Shown: piece by piece, positions 15,512 through 24,159 of the stretch | Layout of the letters: each line of letters opens with the position of its first letter | Position numbering within the stretch: position 1 is the stretch's first letter | Source of the DNA: Abditibacteriaceae bacterium | GTDB taxonomy: Bacteria; Armatimonadota; Abditibacteriia; Abditibacteriales; Abditibacteriaceae | Length of the DNA: 64,000 nucleotides | Assembly: GCA_019239895.1 (NCBI GenBank) | Contig: JAFAZH010000042.1 | Location: 42,788-106,787 of the forward strand | Direction of reading: 5' to 3' | Notes under the pieces: generated by a model | Databases searched by the model: none | The model's input: the letters and a program-made list of their open reading frames with translations, nothing else | What the model was told of the DNA's origin: nothing | Made by a program: the position numbers and the translations under genes

Positions 15512-17731
15512 TTAACGACGCTTCTTCCGCGATACCTTGGTTGTATTAGAGGGCTGCGTTGCCAGCACCCGCTGGGCTTCTTCGCGTAACGCCCGTTCAT
15601 AGGCGGTCTGGCCCGCCTCGGTTGAGATGCCTACCGAAGAAGCAAGCAATACTTGGGCGATAGCCGCATCGAAGCGTGCATTGACCGCATTGGTCTGCGC
15701 CTGGAGCAGATTGTTCTGCGCGTCGCTGACATCTAAGGAAGTCCTGACGCCTGCGGTATAGCCCAACTGGGCAGCGCGTACCGCTTCTTGTGCAGAGGCC
15801 ACGGCAGTATCGGCACTCGCCACGCTTTTTTGGGCAGAATCGAAGGCCAGTAGCGCCTGTTCGATTTGGCTATACAAGTTTATGCGCTGCAATTGCAGAT
15901 TATTTTGCGATTGATCCAGTAAGGCGCGAGCTTCGGCGATCTGGGATTTTGTGCGCCCGCTATCAATGAGTGACTGCGCCACGTTCAAGCCCAGCAACGC
16001 GCCAAACCGCTTCACAAAGGCCGAAATCGGATTGTTCAATAAACCCGTCAAACTCAGACCAATGTTTGGCCTGCGCTGTGCCTTTGCTAAATCCACTCCC
16101 GCCTGTGCTACGTTGACCTGCTGTTGAGCCGCTTGCAACGACGCCCGTGATTTATCGCTCAAAGCGCGTAATTCGGCGCTGCTAGTCTGGGTCAGATTAT
16201 TAATTCCGGGCGCGGTTGTCGTGCCAAGGGGCGTCGTGGTGGTAGCCCCGGGGCCAGAGGCCGTATCTACCCCGCCTGGCGCAGTGGCCGTGGCCACCGC
16301 TGTCCCGCCCGTACCAATCATCATCGGTATGCGCGGCAATAAACTCGCAATTGGCTCAACCCGTAGGGGAGTTTCGGGCACGCGCCCAATTAAGGTATTG
16401 AGAGCTGCCTTAGATTGCGCTAAAGAGTCACTGGCGGCAATCCGGCGCTGAATGGCGTCGGCCAGGACCGTATCCGCTGTCAAAACTTCCAATCGTGCGG
16501 CGGCCCCTGCCGTGTAGCGCACCCCCGCCACGCGCCGCCGTTCTTGCGCCACATTTAGATTACTTTCTGTTACATCCAGCAGTTGACCAGCGCGTAAGAC
16601 GGCGAGGTAGTCGTTGGTCGTCGCCAGTAAGATGTCAGATTCGGTTTGCAACGTCTGCGCGGCCTGGGCGAGTGCGGCATATTGTGCCTCACGGGTGCTG
16701 GCTTTGACGCGGCCTCCGTTATAAAGTGGATAAGTGGCACTAAGGCTCAGCGATTCGGAATGGTTAGCGAAACCGGTACTGGTGCCCGTGTTACCTGTGT
16801 TAGTGCCGCCCGTAGTTCCCCCGCCAGTAGTACCTGTGGTAGCATTGCGGCGCAGCCCACTGCCGTTGGCGCTTGGCTGGGCAAAAGAAACATTCTGCAC
16901 AGGATTGCCTGTGCCACTACCAATACCACCAGTTCCGGTGCCACCTGCGCCAATCCCAATCCCTCCGGTACCACCCGTCCCGGTTCCTGTCCCGCCTGTG
17001 CCAGTACCAATGCCACCCGTGCCAGTGCCGCCTGTCCCGGTGCCAACACCGCCTGTGCCAGTTCCGATACCTCCCGTCCCACCTGTGCCGGTGCTGCCCA
17101 CGCCAGTTCCACCCGTGCCAGTGCTACCAGTTCCGGTACCACCAGTACCGGTGCCGCCTGTACCGACGCCACCGTTTAGGCCACCGGAACTGCTGGTGCT
17201 ACCAAAGCTGCTAAAACCGCCATTCACATTGTGTGTTAATTGTGCGCTGCCACCTAAATTAAGCTGCAAGCCTCCGGCGGAACGAGCTGTCCCCACACGC
17301 GCCTGAGCCGCAGCTAAAGCGGCACGGGCTGCAGCCCGTTGCGGGCTGGTTTCGAGAGCGAGAACCAGCGCCTCTTCCAAGAGGAGGGGAGGTGTCTGCT
17401 CACTGGCTGTATTGCGGGCATCAGCAATGCTGGCAGGCATCACCGGAGGCGCGGGTAAAGGCGGCTGCGGCACGGCGGTCGCCGCAACTGACGGCGTACC
17501 GGGTGCGGTGGGCACTGCGGGCACAGCCGGATTTATTGCTGGCACCTCTGGTGCTGCGACAGCCGGTGCTCCCACGATGGGATTCGTTGGTGGCACAGTG
17601 AGCGGGGGCGCGGTTGGTGCCGGAGCAGTGGGTGCTGTCTGAGCCAGCACTGGCAGTTCCTCAAGACCTGCGGCTAACTGAAGTGCGGCTAATGGTAAAA
17701 CTAATAAATGCTTTTTGTCTTTCTTTTTCAT
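15512..17731 (-). CDS. TolC-family outer-membrane efflux protein with Gly/Thr repeat loop
   Basis: This is the outer-membrane channel of the efflux cluster. The protein has a signal peptide (MKKKDKKHLLVLPLAALQLAAG), a Pro/Ala-rich spacer, then the TolC fold: LLLEEALVLALETSPQRAAARAAL, SLSATYPLYNGGRVKASTREAQYA, TLIGRVPETPL and LNVAQSLIDSGRTKSQIAEAR. Between the first two beta strands of the barrel lies an insert of about 100 residues made almost only of Gly, Thr, Ile and Val (GTGGTGTGG-like units), placing it at the cell surface. The start at 17731 gives a proper signal peptide; an in-frame ATG at 17767 would add twelve residues and spoil it. The gene follows marR with a gap of under 65 bases. 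Confidence 0.9.
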   Translation of the reverse strand: MKKKDKKHLLVLPLAALQLAAGLEELPVLAQTAPTAPAPTAPPLTVPPTNPIVGAPAVAAPEVPAINPAVPAVPTAPGTPSVAATAVPQPPLPAPPVMPASIADARNTASEQTPPLLLEEALVLALETSPQRAAARAALAAAQARVGTARSAGGLQLNLGGSAQLTHNVNGGFSSFGSTSSSGGLNGGVGTGGTGTGGTGTGSTGTGGTGVGSTGTGGTGGIGTGTGGVGTGTGGTGTGGIGTGTGGTGTGTGGTGGIGIGAGGTGTGGIGSGTGNPVQNVSFAQPSANGSGLRRNATTGTTGGGTTGGTNTGNTGTSTGFANHSESLSLSATYPLYNGGRVKASTREAQYAALAQAAQTLQTESDILLATTNDYLAVLRAGQLLDVTESNLNVAQERRRVAGVRYTAGAAARLEVLTADTVLADAIQRRIAASDSLAQSKAALNTLIGRVPETPLRVEPIASLLPRIPMMIGTGGTAVATATAPGGVDTASGPGATTTTPLGTTTAPGINNLTQTSSAELRALSDKSRASLQAAQQQVNVAQAGVDLAKAQRRPNIGLSLTGLLNNPISAFVKRFGALLGLNVAQSLIDSGRTKSQIAEARALLDQSQNNLQLQRINLYSQIEQALLAFDSAQKSVASADTAVASAQEAVRAAQLGYTAGVRTSLDVSDAQNNLLQAQTNAVNARFDAAIAQVLLASSVGISTEAGQTAYERALREEAQRVLATQPSNTTKVSRKKRR
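16905..17190. repeat. low-complexity tandem repeat inside the tolC gene
   Basis: Degenerate units of 9-18 bases encoding Gly-Thr-Gly-Gly run for nearly 300 bases. On the plus strand they read as repeats of CCACCCGTGCCAGT type. All units stay in frame, so copy-number change would lengthen or shorten the loop without breaking the gene. Confidence 0.8.
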
Positions 17732-17794
17732 ATTCCCAGTACTCGCTTCTTGACCAACCTCTGTCATCCTGAGGTTTATGCCAGAACGCCAGGG

Positions 17795-18415
17795 CTAGTC
17801 CTGTGCAGAACTCAGACCGGATAAAATTGGGTCGGCCTCGGCTGCTGATTCTAAGAGGCGACCCAGTAAGGTCAGCGCCGTCTGTAACTCTTCGGCTGAT
17901 AAGCTGGAACAGCGTTCAGTCGCTAAGGCGCGCAATTCATTACGCACCATCTGCCAGGTTTCCTGTCCTTTGGGGGTAATAACAATGTTTGACACGCGCC
18001 GATCTTTGCCGTCGGTTGTTCGTTGTACATACCCGCCCCGTTCCAGGCGATCTACCACACCCGTGATAGGAGCCTTCGAGAGCATCAAACGATGGCCCAA
18101 CTCAGAATGAGTGACGCCAGCCGCCTCCCCGTTGGCGATGCAACCCAAGGCCATCCATTGTGGCATCGTGAGTCCGTGTTGCTCGGCCACGCGATTAGCA
18201 GCTCGCTCCAAAACACTGTTCAGCATAAAAATATGAAAGAACAGCGCCGATGGCGGTATAATCTCGGAACCTTGGCAGCGCGGCTTCATGCGCGCCATGA
18301 ATGCCTGCGTGACAGAATGCCCGTTGCACATTCCATTCGCAGAGGTTGTTGGGGATGCCCCGTTTTTCTTATTCGTATGCTTTGGCTCAGTCACTTTTGC
18401 AATGGTGTTCGTCAC
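17795..18415 (-). CDS. MarR-family transcriptional regulator
   Basis: The core (about residues 60-195) is a MarR winged helix-turn-helix: LTMPQWMALGCIANGEAAGVTHSELGHRLMLSKAPITGVVDRLERGGYVQR followed by the wing DGKDRRVSNIVITPKG (quoted in part as family landmarks: recognition helix SKAPITGVVDRLE and the DGKDRR wing). The start is GTG with AGGAG six bases upstream, which gives a 55-residue N-terminal extension without known homology. As first gene of the efflux cluster it most likely represses that cluster and is relieved by a small-molecule ligand, as MarR and EmrR do. An AT-rich upstream region with inverted repeats could be its operator. Confidence 0.9.
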   Translation of the reverse strand: MTNTIAKVTEPKHTNKKNGASPTTSANGMCNGHSVTQAFMARMKPRCQGSEIIPPSALFFHIFMLNSVLERAANRVAEQHGLTMPQWMALGCIANGEAAGVTHSELGHRLMLSKAPITGVVDRLERGGYVQRTTDGKDRRVSNIVITPKGQETWQMVRNELRALATERCSSLSAEELQTALTLLGRLLESAAEADPILSGLSSAQD

Positions 18416-18802
18416 GGCTTGCTCCTACCACCTGCCGTTCATAAATTTCTGACTTCGCTGTTTCTCAGTGATTTAGCAGTAAAGTTCGTTCGGCTGGCTA
18501 ATGCCAGAAAAATAATTTTGTGTCAATATAGATTTAATAAGAATAGTCTCTATAAGAACTATTTTAATAAAGACTATTTGGTACGTCAAGCTATTGAATT
18601 GATTGTTTTTAATTATGAGAGTGATTGTAGTTGGGGCAGGCAGATGGTGTATAATCTTTTGCGGAACTCTCTATCTGGCAGATCATCCGATGGGGTGCTT
18701 CCCGCAACCAATCCTCTTGCATTATATCTTCCAGGTGCGCTTGTCCTGTGACACCGAGAGACTCACGACGAGCAAATTAGGCACCGATTCAAAGGCACTG
18801 CT
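18416..18802. promoter_or_regulatory. divergent intergenic region between marR and an ABC ATPase gene
   Basis: This 387-base stretch has no supported gene. Its middle (18500-18610) is strongly AT-rich. AATAGT (18542-18547) forms an inverted repeat with ACTATT (18558-18563), and AATAGTC (18542-18548) also pairs with GACTATT (18572-18578); these are candidate MarR operator half-sites. A TATAAT at 18650-18655 could be the -10 of the rightward ABC gene, with only a poor -35 (TTGTAG at 18625, 19-base spacing). Confidence 0.45.
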
Positions 18803-19744
18803 ATGGCAATGATCCAGATTAATAACCTGACCAAACGCTACCGTGATTTAACGGCGGTGGAAGACTTAAATCTGACAATTGAAAAGGGTGATGTCTTCGG
18901 CTTCATCGGCCCCAACGGAGCGGGCAAGACCACAACGATTAAGGTGCTGGCCACCCTCCTGGAGCCTAGCACGGGTCAAGCTTATGTGGATGGCGTGGAT
19001 GTGGTGCGCAATCCCCTGGAAGTGCGTCGTCTCATTGGTTACATGCCCGACTTCTTTGGCGTCTATGATGATGTCAAGGTATGGGAGTATCTGGATTTCT
19101 TTGCCGCTGCTTATAAAATCCCGACCAACAAGCGTAAAGGCATTATTGATGACGTATTAGAACTGACCGATTTAACGGGCAAGCGCGAATCTTATGTCGA
19201 GGGACTCTCACGCGGCATGAAGCAACGGCTCTGTTTAGCCAAAACTTTAGTGCATGACCCGAAAGTTCTGTTGCTGGATGAACCAGCGTCAGGTCTCGAC
19301 CCCCGCGCCCGCATCGAATTTCGCGCGCTCTTAAAAGAACTACAGGCAATGGGTAAAACGATCTTCGTTTCCTCCCATATTCTGCCTGAACTGGCTGACT
19401 TCTGTAACGTCGTCGGGATTATGGAGCGGGGACATCTGGTGGTTGCAGGCAGCGTCAACGACATCGTACAGCGTCTCGAAGGGGCGATTGTCCTAGATGC
19501 CCGCCTCACTGGAGACCCGGAAAACGGCGCTCGTGCCTTGCAACTTTTGAACGGCTACCCCGAAATTAAAGAAGCCCGCGCCGAGGGCAACCACGTCACG
19601 ATTGACTTCACCGGCACCCACGAGCAACTGCCCCAACTGCTGTCCCATCTCGTCACTAACGGTATTCCCGTTGCTTCCTTCTCGCAACGGGAAGCTGATC
19701 TGGAAGATGTCTTTATGAAGGTGACCAAAGGCATTGTGCAATAA
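18803..19744 (+). CDS. ABC transporter ATP-binding protein (ABC-2/drug-exporter type)
   Basis: A single nucleotide-binding domain with Walker A GPNGAGKTT (about residue 37), Q-loop region IGYMPDFFGVY, signature LSRGMKQRL, Walker B VLLLDEPASGLD and switch His in SSHILPE. The C-terminal 80 residues match the extension of CcmA/NatA-type exporters (YPEIKEARAEGNHVTIDF, ending LEDVFMKVTKG). AAAGG lies seven bases before the ATG. Such proteins need a membrane partner, usually the next gene, but the next gene here is on the opposite strand and encodes an acyltransferase; the partner must be elsewhere. It is transcribed away from the MarR cluster. Confidence 0.9.
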   Translation: MAMIQINNLTKRYRDLTAVEDLNLTIEKGDVFGFIGPNGAGKTTTIKVLATLLEPSTGQAYVDGVDVVRNPLEVRRLIGYMPDFFGVYDDVKVWEYLDFFAAAYKIPTNKRKGIIDDVLELTDLTGKRESYVEGLSRGMKQRLCLAKTLVHDPKVLLLDEPASGLDPRARIEFRALLKELQAMGKTIFVSSHILPELADFCNVVGIMERGHLVVAGSVNDIVQRLEGAIVLDARLTGDPENGARALQLLNGYPEIKEARAEGNHVTIDFTGTHEQLPQLLSHLVTNGIPVASFSQREADLEDVFMKVTKGIVQ

Positions 19745-19785
19745 ATGGTCGTTGTTAGTCCGCTTGGTCAGTCTGGGGAGTTCAC

Positions 19786-21066
19786 TCACACTGAGTTTGA
19801 GCGGGCGGGCAGCCACTGGTCGCGCAGAGCCAGAACCGGTTTTTCGACATAGTGGAGCAGAAAAACGCCAATACCGACTGACATCAGCACCCAGACCAAC
19901 CCCCCATAAATCCACTGTATTTCTTTGGGGATAGAGGTGCGGCTAAAAAGAAAGATGACCTTTTCGGTTAGTCGCATATTCGTCAAGTCCTGGTGCCACA
20001 AGTACATCGGATAGCTGAAGTAGCCAATTGTGGCCAAAGCCTGGAGGGGCAGCGATTTAAGCAAACGCCCAGTTCGACTATTATCCAGTGGCTGCTGCAC
20101 TATAGCGATGAGGATGCATCCATAGCCGCAATATAAAAACGTGATGCCAAAAGTTTGCACGAAGATGCCGTCTCCCATTTTGATTAAAAGCATGGGGCTA
20201 ATGAGTAATACCCCTACCACCAACAAAATGCGCCGATAACGCCGCGCCCACTCGTGGGAACTGGGAATAAAGTGCTGGCAATACGCGATTAATACCCCGA
20301 AAAACAGCGTGTCGAGGTTGAACTGAGTCGGGTAACGTTGGTGATACAAATCAAAAGGCACGCCAATGCTGGCGTATAAGCGACAACTTAAGCACGCTAC
20401 GATTAAGGCCGCGGCAATCAATGGCAGTTGGGGAATGGACTGCACTCCTTTTCCCGTTGCAGGTGGGTTAATAATGGAAATGGCTGGCCGGAAAAATATT
20501 GAATAGCGTTGGGAGGTTATGAAAGCGAGGACACAGGGCAATAGTAAGTAAAAGTGTTCTTCGACGGCCAGACTCCATGTTTGTGTGCAAGGCGAATCCA
20601 GATAGTTTTGCAAGTGCAGCAAGTTGGGCCACAAAGCGTGGCATGTATTAAGTAGAGAGTGATTTGCAGGCTTGCTGGCAGCAAGGTAATTCGACCACAG
20701 GACGAACCATAGGAGATAAGTAAAGTAAACCGGATAAATGCGGAGTGCCCGTCGCAATAGAAAGCGCCAGATGTTGAGATAGCCGTAAGTATGCAGTTCT
20801 TGCAACAGTAATCCACCAATTAAGTAGCCGCTTAAAACAAAGAATAAATCAACACCTGACCATCCTATGGTGTGCAAACTTTCGGCTAAAGGTTGAAACA
20901 TACCAGCCTCTTCAGGACTGGTAAAGTTATGACGGCCCATAACCAATAAAATGGCAAGGCCCCGTAACATATCCAATTGGACTACACGGGAGCGATGTGG
21001 TTTATAGGGTGCCAATCCATTGTTAGGTGCGGATAACTTAATTCCTGGTTTAAGCGCAGTTAACAT
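19786..21066 (-). CDS. acyltransferase 3 family membrane protein (OafA/YrhL-like)
   Basis: An integral membrane O-acyltransferase with about ten hydrophobic segments. It opens with the family motif VVQLDMLRGLAILLVMGRH, including the catalytic-type R-x10-H arrangement (RGLAILLVMGRH), and has WSGVDLFFVLSGYLIGGLLL, FLLRRALRIYPVYF and WSLAVEEHFYLLLP, all characteristic of the family. Substrates in the family are sugars of LPS O-antigen, capsule or peptidoglycan; none can be assigned here. It converges with the ABC ATPase gene (41-base gap) and follows a secreted-protein gene by 56 bases on the same strand. Confidence 0.92.
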   Translation of the reverse strand: MLTALKPGIKLSAPNNGLAPYKPHRSRVVQLDMLRGLAILLVMGRHNFTSPEEAGMFQPLAESLHTIGWSGVDLFFVLSGYLIGGLLLQELHTYGYLNIWRFLLRRALRIYPVYFTYLLWFVLWSNYLAASKPANHSLLNTCHALWPNLLHLQNYLDSPCTQTWSLAVEEHFYLLLPCVLAFITSQRYSIFFRPAISIINPPATGKGVQSIPQLPLIAAALIVACLSCRLYASIGVPFDLYHQRYPTQFNLDTLFFGVLIAYCQHFIPSSHEWARRYRRILLVVGVLLISPMLLIKMGDGIFVQTFGITFLYCGYGCILIAIVQQPLDNSRTGRLLKSLPLQALATIGYFSYPMYLWHQDLTNMRLTEKVIFLFSRTSIPKEIQWIYGGLVWVLMSVGIGVFLLHYVEKPVLALRDQWLPARSNSV

Positions 21067-21122
21067 AGTGCAGTCTTCAATGTCGGCTTTAAATTGGAAG
21101 AGGTTGCAAAGAATCTCTGAGG

Positions 21123-22607
21123 TTAATCTGGCGGATGTTTGGCTAACCAGGCTTTGGCTTTAGCAACGGCTTGATCGCGTGCAGTTATGGTAGGCTGAGG
21201 ATTTTGTTCCTTTAACTCAAATTGCATTCTGGGCTGCTGTAAACCGAACTCCATCTTAGTAATGCGTTGGATTTCCCCAGCCGCCAAGTCACAGTAACGC
21301 CAGTTGTTACCCCAATATTTTAGTGGCACGACAGTGGTATCGTTAATTACAACACGCCAGAAGGGAAGCGTATTGTCTGGGCTGGAGAGACTGGCTAAGA
21401 CCAACTCTTGATAGCTTCGAGGATCTACTTCTTGCGCGTGTTTAGCCTCGCTCACGAGTGCCGTGATGTCATCTTTAGTACCAAATTCGATCAGGAGAGC
21501 GGCGGCAGTTTTCAACTCGTGAGGGTGCATTTGCGCCTGGGAGAGAACTCGCCGGGCGGCGGCTAATAGGGCTGGTAAGAGCGTTTTATCAGGATGGATA
21601 GGAGGAGCCTGATTGAAGAGGGAACGCTTGGAAAGAAACTCGTTTGCTATAGAGAGTGCGCCCGGAGTGGATTTTTCTAACGCGGCCTGAAGTTGCTGCA
21701 TGACCAGTGGATCGTTTGGATAGTTTAGTTTCAATGTTCCGACGCTGGCGAAAGCACCGACCGCACCCTGCGCAATAAGGGCTTCAATAATCCTTTCCTT
21801 TAGACCTTGTGGGTTGACGTGGCTCAACGCACGCGCTGGGAGATACCAACGCAACTGTCGGTCGTGGGATGTAGCGAGCAAGGCCGCGATTTTTGGGTGC
21901 GGCGTTTCCCATGTGCCCCAGGGGGCATACAGGGCTAGGAAAATATTAAACCAGACCGCCTCATCGTTCAGATTTGCGGTGAGCAAGTAGTCAATCTGAG
22001 CCAGCGGCGCCGCGTTGCTGCCATCAATATGGCCGCGATTAGCCCATGACAAATACTCGGCTATGGCACATCGCTGGCTCTGGGTGCCATTGGCCAAGGC
22101 ACCCGCAAGTTGGGCCGCGATGAACTCGTAACCATCGGCAGGTTGAACATTTGCTAACGGTATAGCAGTAGCAGGGAGAGTGCAACCCTCCTCGTGCGAC
22201 ACCAATTGCCAGGCCGTCGCGTTGGGTAAGGGAGCTTTGAGTGGGAATAACTCGACCTGATCTGCGCTAAAGTCGGGATAGTCGAAACTGCCCGTATAAT
22301 ATGAGAGGCGGCTCCAGTCCTTGGTCTCATATTCCACCTCAATGGTCTGCCCCTCCGTGAGTTTGACTGCTCCTGGCGGCGCAAACGAACGCAATACGCG
22401 CAAGGTGGCCCGGCGGCGCAGCAATGGTAGAGTGTGACTTGGCTCGCTGCTTACTGTGGCTACTTTGACGACTTCAGCCACCGCAAGGACATCGGACTTG
22501 GTGACCAACTCCGGCAAATCACAAAAATGTATATAGCTCGCCTGCACCGACGGTTGCCAAACTATCAGTGAGCACCAGGTAAGCAGAACAAAAAAGAAGT
22601 GACGCAT
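21123..22607 (-). CDS. secreted protein of unknown function with a helical repeat-like C-terminal part
   Basis: I do not recognise a family. The start at 22607 has GAGGA seven bases upstream and yields a signal peptide (MRHFFFVLLTWCSLIVWQPSVQAS); an upstream in-frame ATG at 22649 would add fourteen residues before it. The first 150 residues look beta-rich and begin ICDLPEL-like with SDVLAVAEVVKVATV, followed by VEYETKDWSRLSYYTGSFDYPDF. The rest is helical, with repeated pairs of amphipathic helices and phrases such as LLAAARRVLSQAQMHPHELKTAAALL that suggest HEAT-like repeats. It lies between a diguanylate cyclase gene and an acyltransferase gene, all on the minus strand with gaps of about 50 bases. 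Confidence 0.6.
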   Translation of the reverse strand: MRHFFFVLLTWCSLIVWQPSVQASYIHFCDLPELVTKSDVLAVAEVVKVATVSSEPSHTLPLLRRRATLRVLRSFAPPGAVKLTEGQTIEVEYETKDWSRLSYYTGSFDYPDFSADQVELFPLKAPLPNATAWQLVSHEEGCTLPATAIPLANVQPADGYEFIAAQLAGALANGTQSQRCAIAEYLSWANRGHIDGSNAAPLAQIDYLLTANLNDEAVWFNIFLALYAPWGTWETPHPKIAALLATSHDRQLRWYLPARALSHVNPQGLKERIIEALIAQGAVGAFASVGTLKLNYPNDPLVMQQLQAALEKSTPGALSIANEFLSKRSLFNQAPPIHPDKTLLPALLAAARRVLSQAQMHPHELKTAAALLIEFGTKDDITALVSEAKHAQEVDPRSYQELVLASLSSPDNTLPFWRVVINDTTVVPLKYWGNNWRYCDLAAGEIQRITKMEFGLQQPRMQFELKEQNPQPTITARDQAVAKAKAWLAKHPPD

Positions 22608-22652
22608 GAATGAATCCTCGTGAGGTAGCTTAATATTAAAGCCATCCACAAG

Positions 22653-24059
22653 TTATCTGCTGTCTGAAGTGCTGGCTGCTGACACGACACAGTTGCGGCC
22701 CTGTGCCTTGGCACGATAGAGAGCCTGGTCAGCAGCCGCCACTAATTCGGCTTTACTTTGAATGGAGGCGGTATGTGTGCAGGCACCAATGCTGACGGTT
22801 ATGGCGCGTTGCGGCCAAGCCATCTGCTCGATACTGGTGCGGATACGTTCGGCTGTCGCCAGCGCCTCTGCCGCGCCCGTAAGCGGCAGAATGAGCGCGA
22901 ATTCCTCTCCTCCATAGCGCGCAGCACAATCGGTGGCCCGCGCATAGTCGCGTAGCGTATGCGCCACCATTTTCAAGACCTCATCACCTGCTGGATGGCC
23001 GAAGCGATCATTGTACTCTTTGAAGCAATCAATATCTAAAAGCAAAAGGGAAAGTGGAGTGCCATAGCGCAAGGTCGTGCGGAACTCAGCCTCTAATCTC
23101 TCTTGAAAGACCCGGTGGTTGTTGAGTCCGGTCAGCCCATCCGTCCGCGACAAAATTTCTAATTGAAGATTGGCGTGCTGCAAGGCGAGATGGCTGCGTT
23201 CTAGGCGGTCGGTAAAGTCCTTTAGGAGACCTTCAGTCGCTTTGAGCCGGGTGATGTCGGTGCAGACGCCGACCAGGTGCCAACTTCCAGGAGCTACTAC
23301 CTCCACTTGCACGTCCTCATGTAGCCACCGTACTTCGCCATGAACGCATCGAAGCCGGTATTCTTGAGTGTAGTGCGTGGTGCCGGATTGCAGGGCGGCG
23401 TGCGCGACCTCATCCATGTGAGAACGATCCTCATCTATCTTAGCCCGCCAGAACCCAGCGTTGTAGTTGTCGCCTGGTGGAATTTCGACAGGCAGGAACT
23501 CCTGGGCCGCAGCAGCATTGACCACTATGGTCTTCCAGTCATATTCCCCTCCCACCTGGGTCACTTCAGCGTGCCAGAGCAAACACCGGGCACCTCTTAT
23601 CACCTGCTGCACCTGGCTTTCCATTTGGCGATTATAAGTCACATCCCGCGAGTAAAGGACGATGGCTTTCAGATGCGGATCATCCAGGCGATTGGCGCCT
23701 GTGGTCTCTACCCAGCACCAGGTACCGTCGGCGCGGCAGACGCGATAAGCGTCGGTCTGCGAACGGCCTTCGGACACGATGACCTCTAAACCGCCTCGCA
23801 CTAAAGGCAAATCCTCAGGATGCACCAGGCTAAAGGCATCAGTACCCACCAACTCATCTGGGTTATAGCCCAACATCGGCTGTGCAGCGGCGCTGTAATA
23901 AAGGATTGTCCCGGTCGAAGAAAGCAGGGTTAACAGGTCTTCAGAATGCTCCACCATTGAGCGATAGCGTGCTGCCTCGTGCTGTGCTTGATTGAGGGCG
24001 CGGTGTAAATTGTTGACTTCAGCTTTTAGATCGTTTAGTGAATGATTCTTATTGGTCAT
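22653..24059 (-). CDS. diguanylate cyclase with two PAS domains
   Basis: Makes cyclic di-GMP from two GTP. A short N-terminal coiled coil (about 7-34) leads into PAS1 (about 35-145: LLTLLSSTGTILYYSAAAQPML, YNPDELVG) and PAS2 with a PAC-type end (about 150-275: YTQEYRLRCVHGEVRWLHEDV). The GGDEF domain follows after a helical linker (LSRTDGLTGLNNHRVFQERL). The active-site motif is GGEEF, and the inhibitory I-site RATD lies five residues before it, so the enzyme should be active and feedback-inhibited. No membrane segment is present; the signal is likely cytosolic, sensed by the PAS domains. It is divergent from the DUF1345 gene. Confidence 0.95.
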   Translation of the reverse strand: MTNKNHSLNDLKAEVNNLHRALNQAQHEAARYRSMVEHSEDLLTLLSSTGTILYYSAAAQPMLGYNPDELVGTDAFSLVHPEDLPLVRGGLEVIVSEGRSQTDAYRVCRADGTWCWVETTGANRLDDPHLKAIVLYSRDVTYNRQMESQVQQVIRGARCLLWHAEVTQVGGEYDWKTIVVNAAAAQEFLPVEIPPGDNYNAGFWRAKIDEDRSHMDEVAHAALQSGTTHYTQEYRLRCVHGEVRWLHEDVQVEVVAPGSWHLVGVCTDITRLKATEGLLKDFTDRLERSHLALQHANLQLEILSRTDGLTGLNNHRVFQERLEAEFRTTLRYGTPLSLLLLDIDCFKEYNDRFGHPAGDEVLKMVAHTLRDYARATDCAARYGGEEFALILPLTGAAEALATAERIRTSIEQMAWPQRAITVSIGACTHTASIQSKAELVAAADQALYRAKAQGRNCVVSAASTSDSR

Positions 24060-24159
24060 CGCATGTAAGTATGCATGATGGCTAGGGTAAAGACATCAGG
24101 CAGACCTCGATTATTTCCTCAGCAATAAATTAGGCAAAGAATGCAGTATCATTAATACA

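Noticed and set aside
16646..17179. Long open frames opposite the tolC repeat
   Set aside because: They are Thr/Ala/Ser/Pro or Pro/Val low-complexity readings of the Gly/Thr repeat, without start signals or homology.
18023..18751. 242-residue plus-strand open frame across marR and its upstream region
   Set aside because: It overlaps marR antisense, has no SD and shows no family features; the MarR reading is clearly correct.
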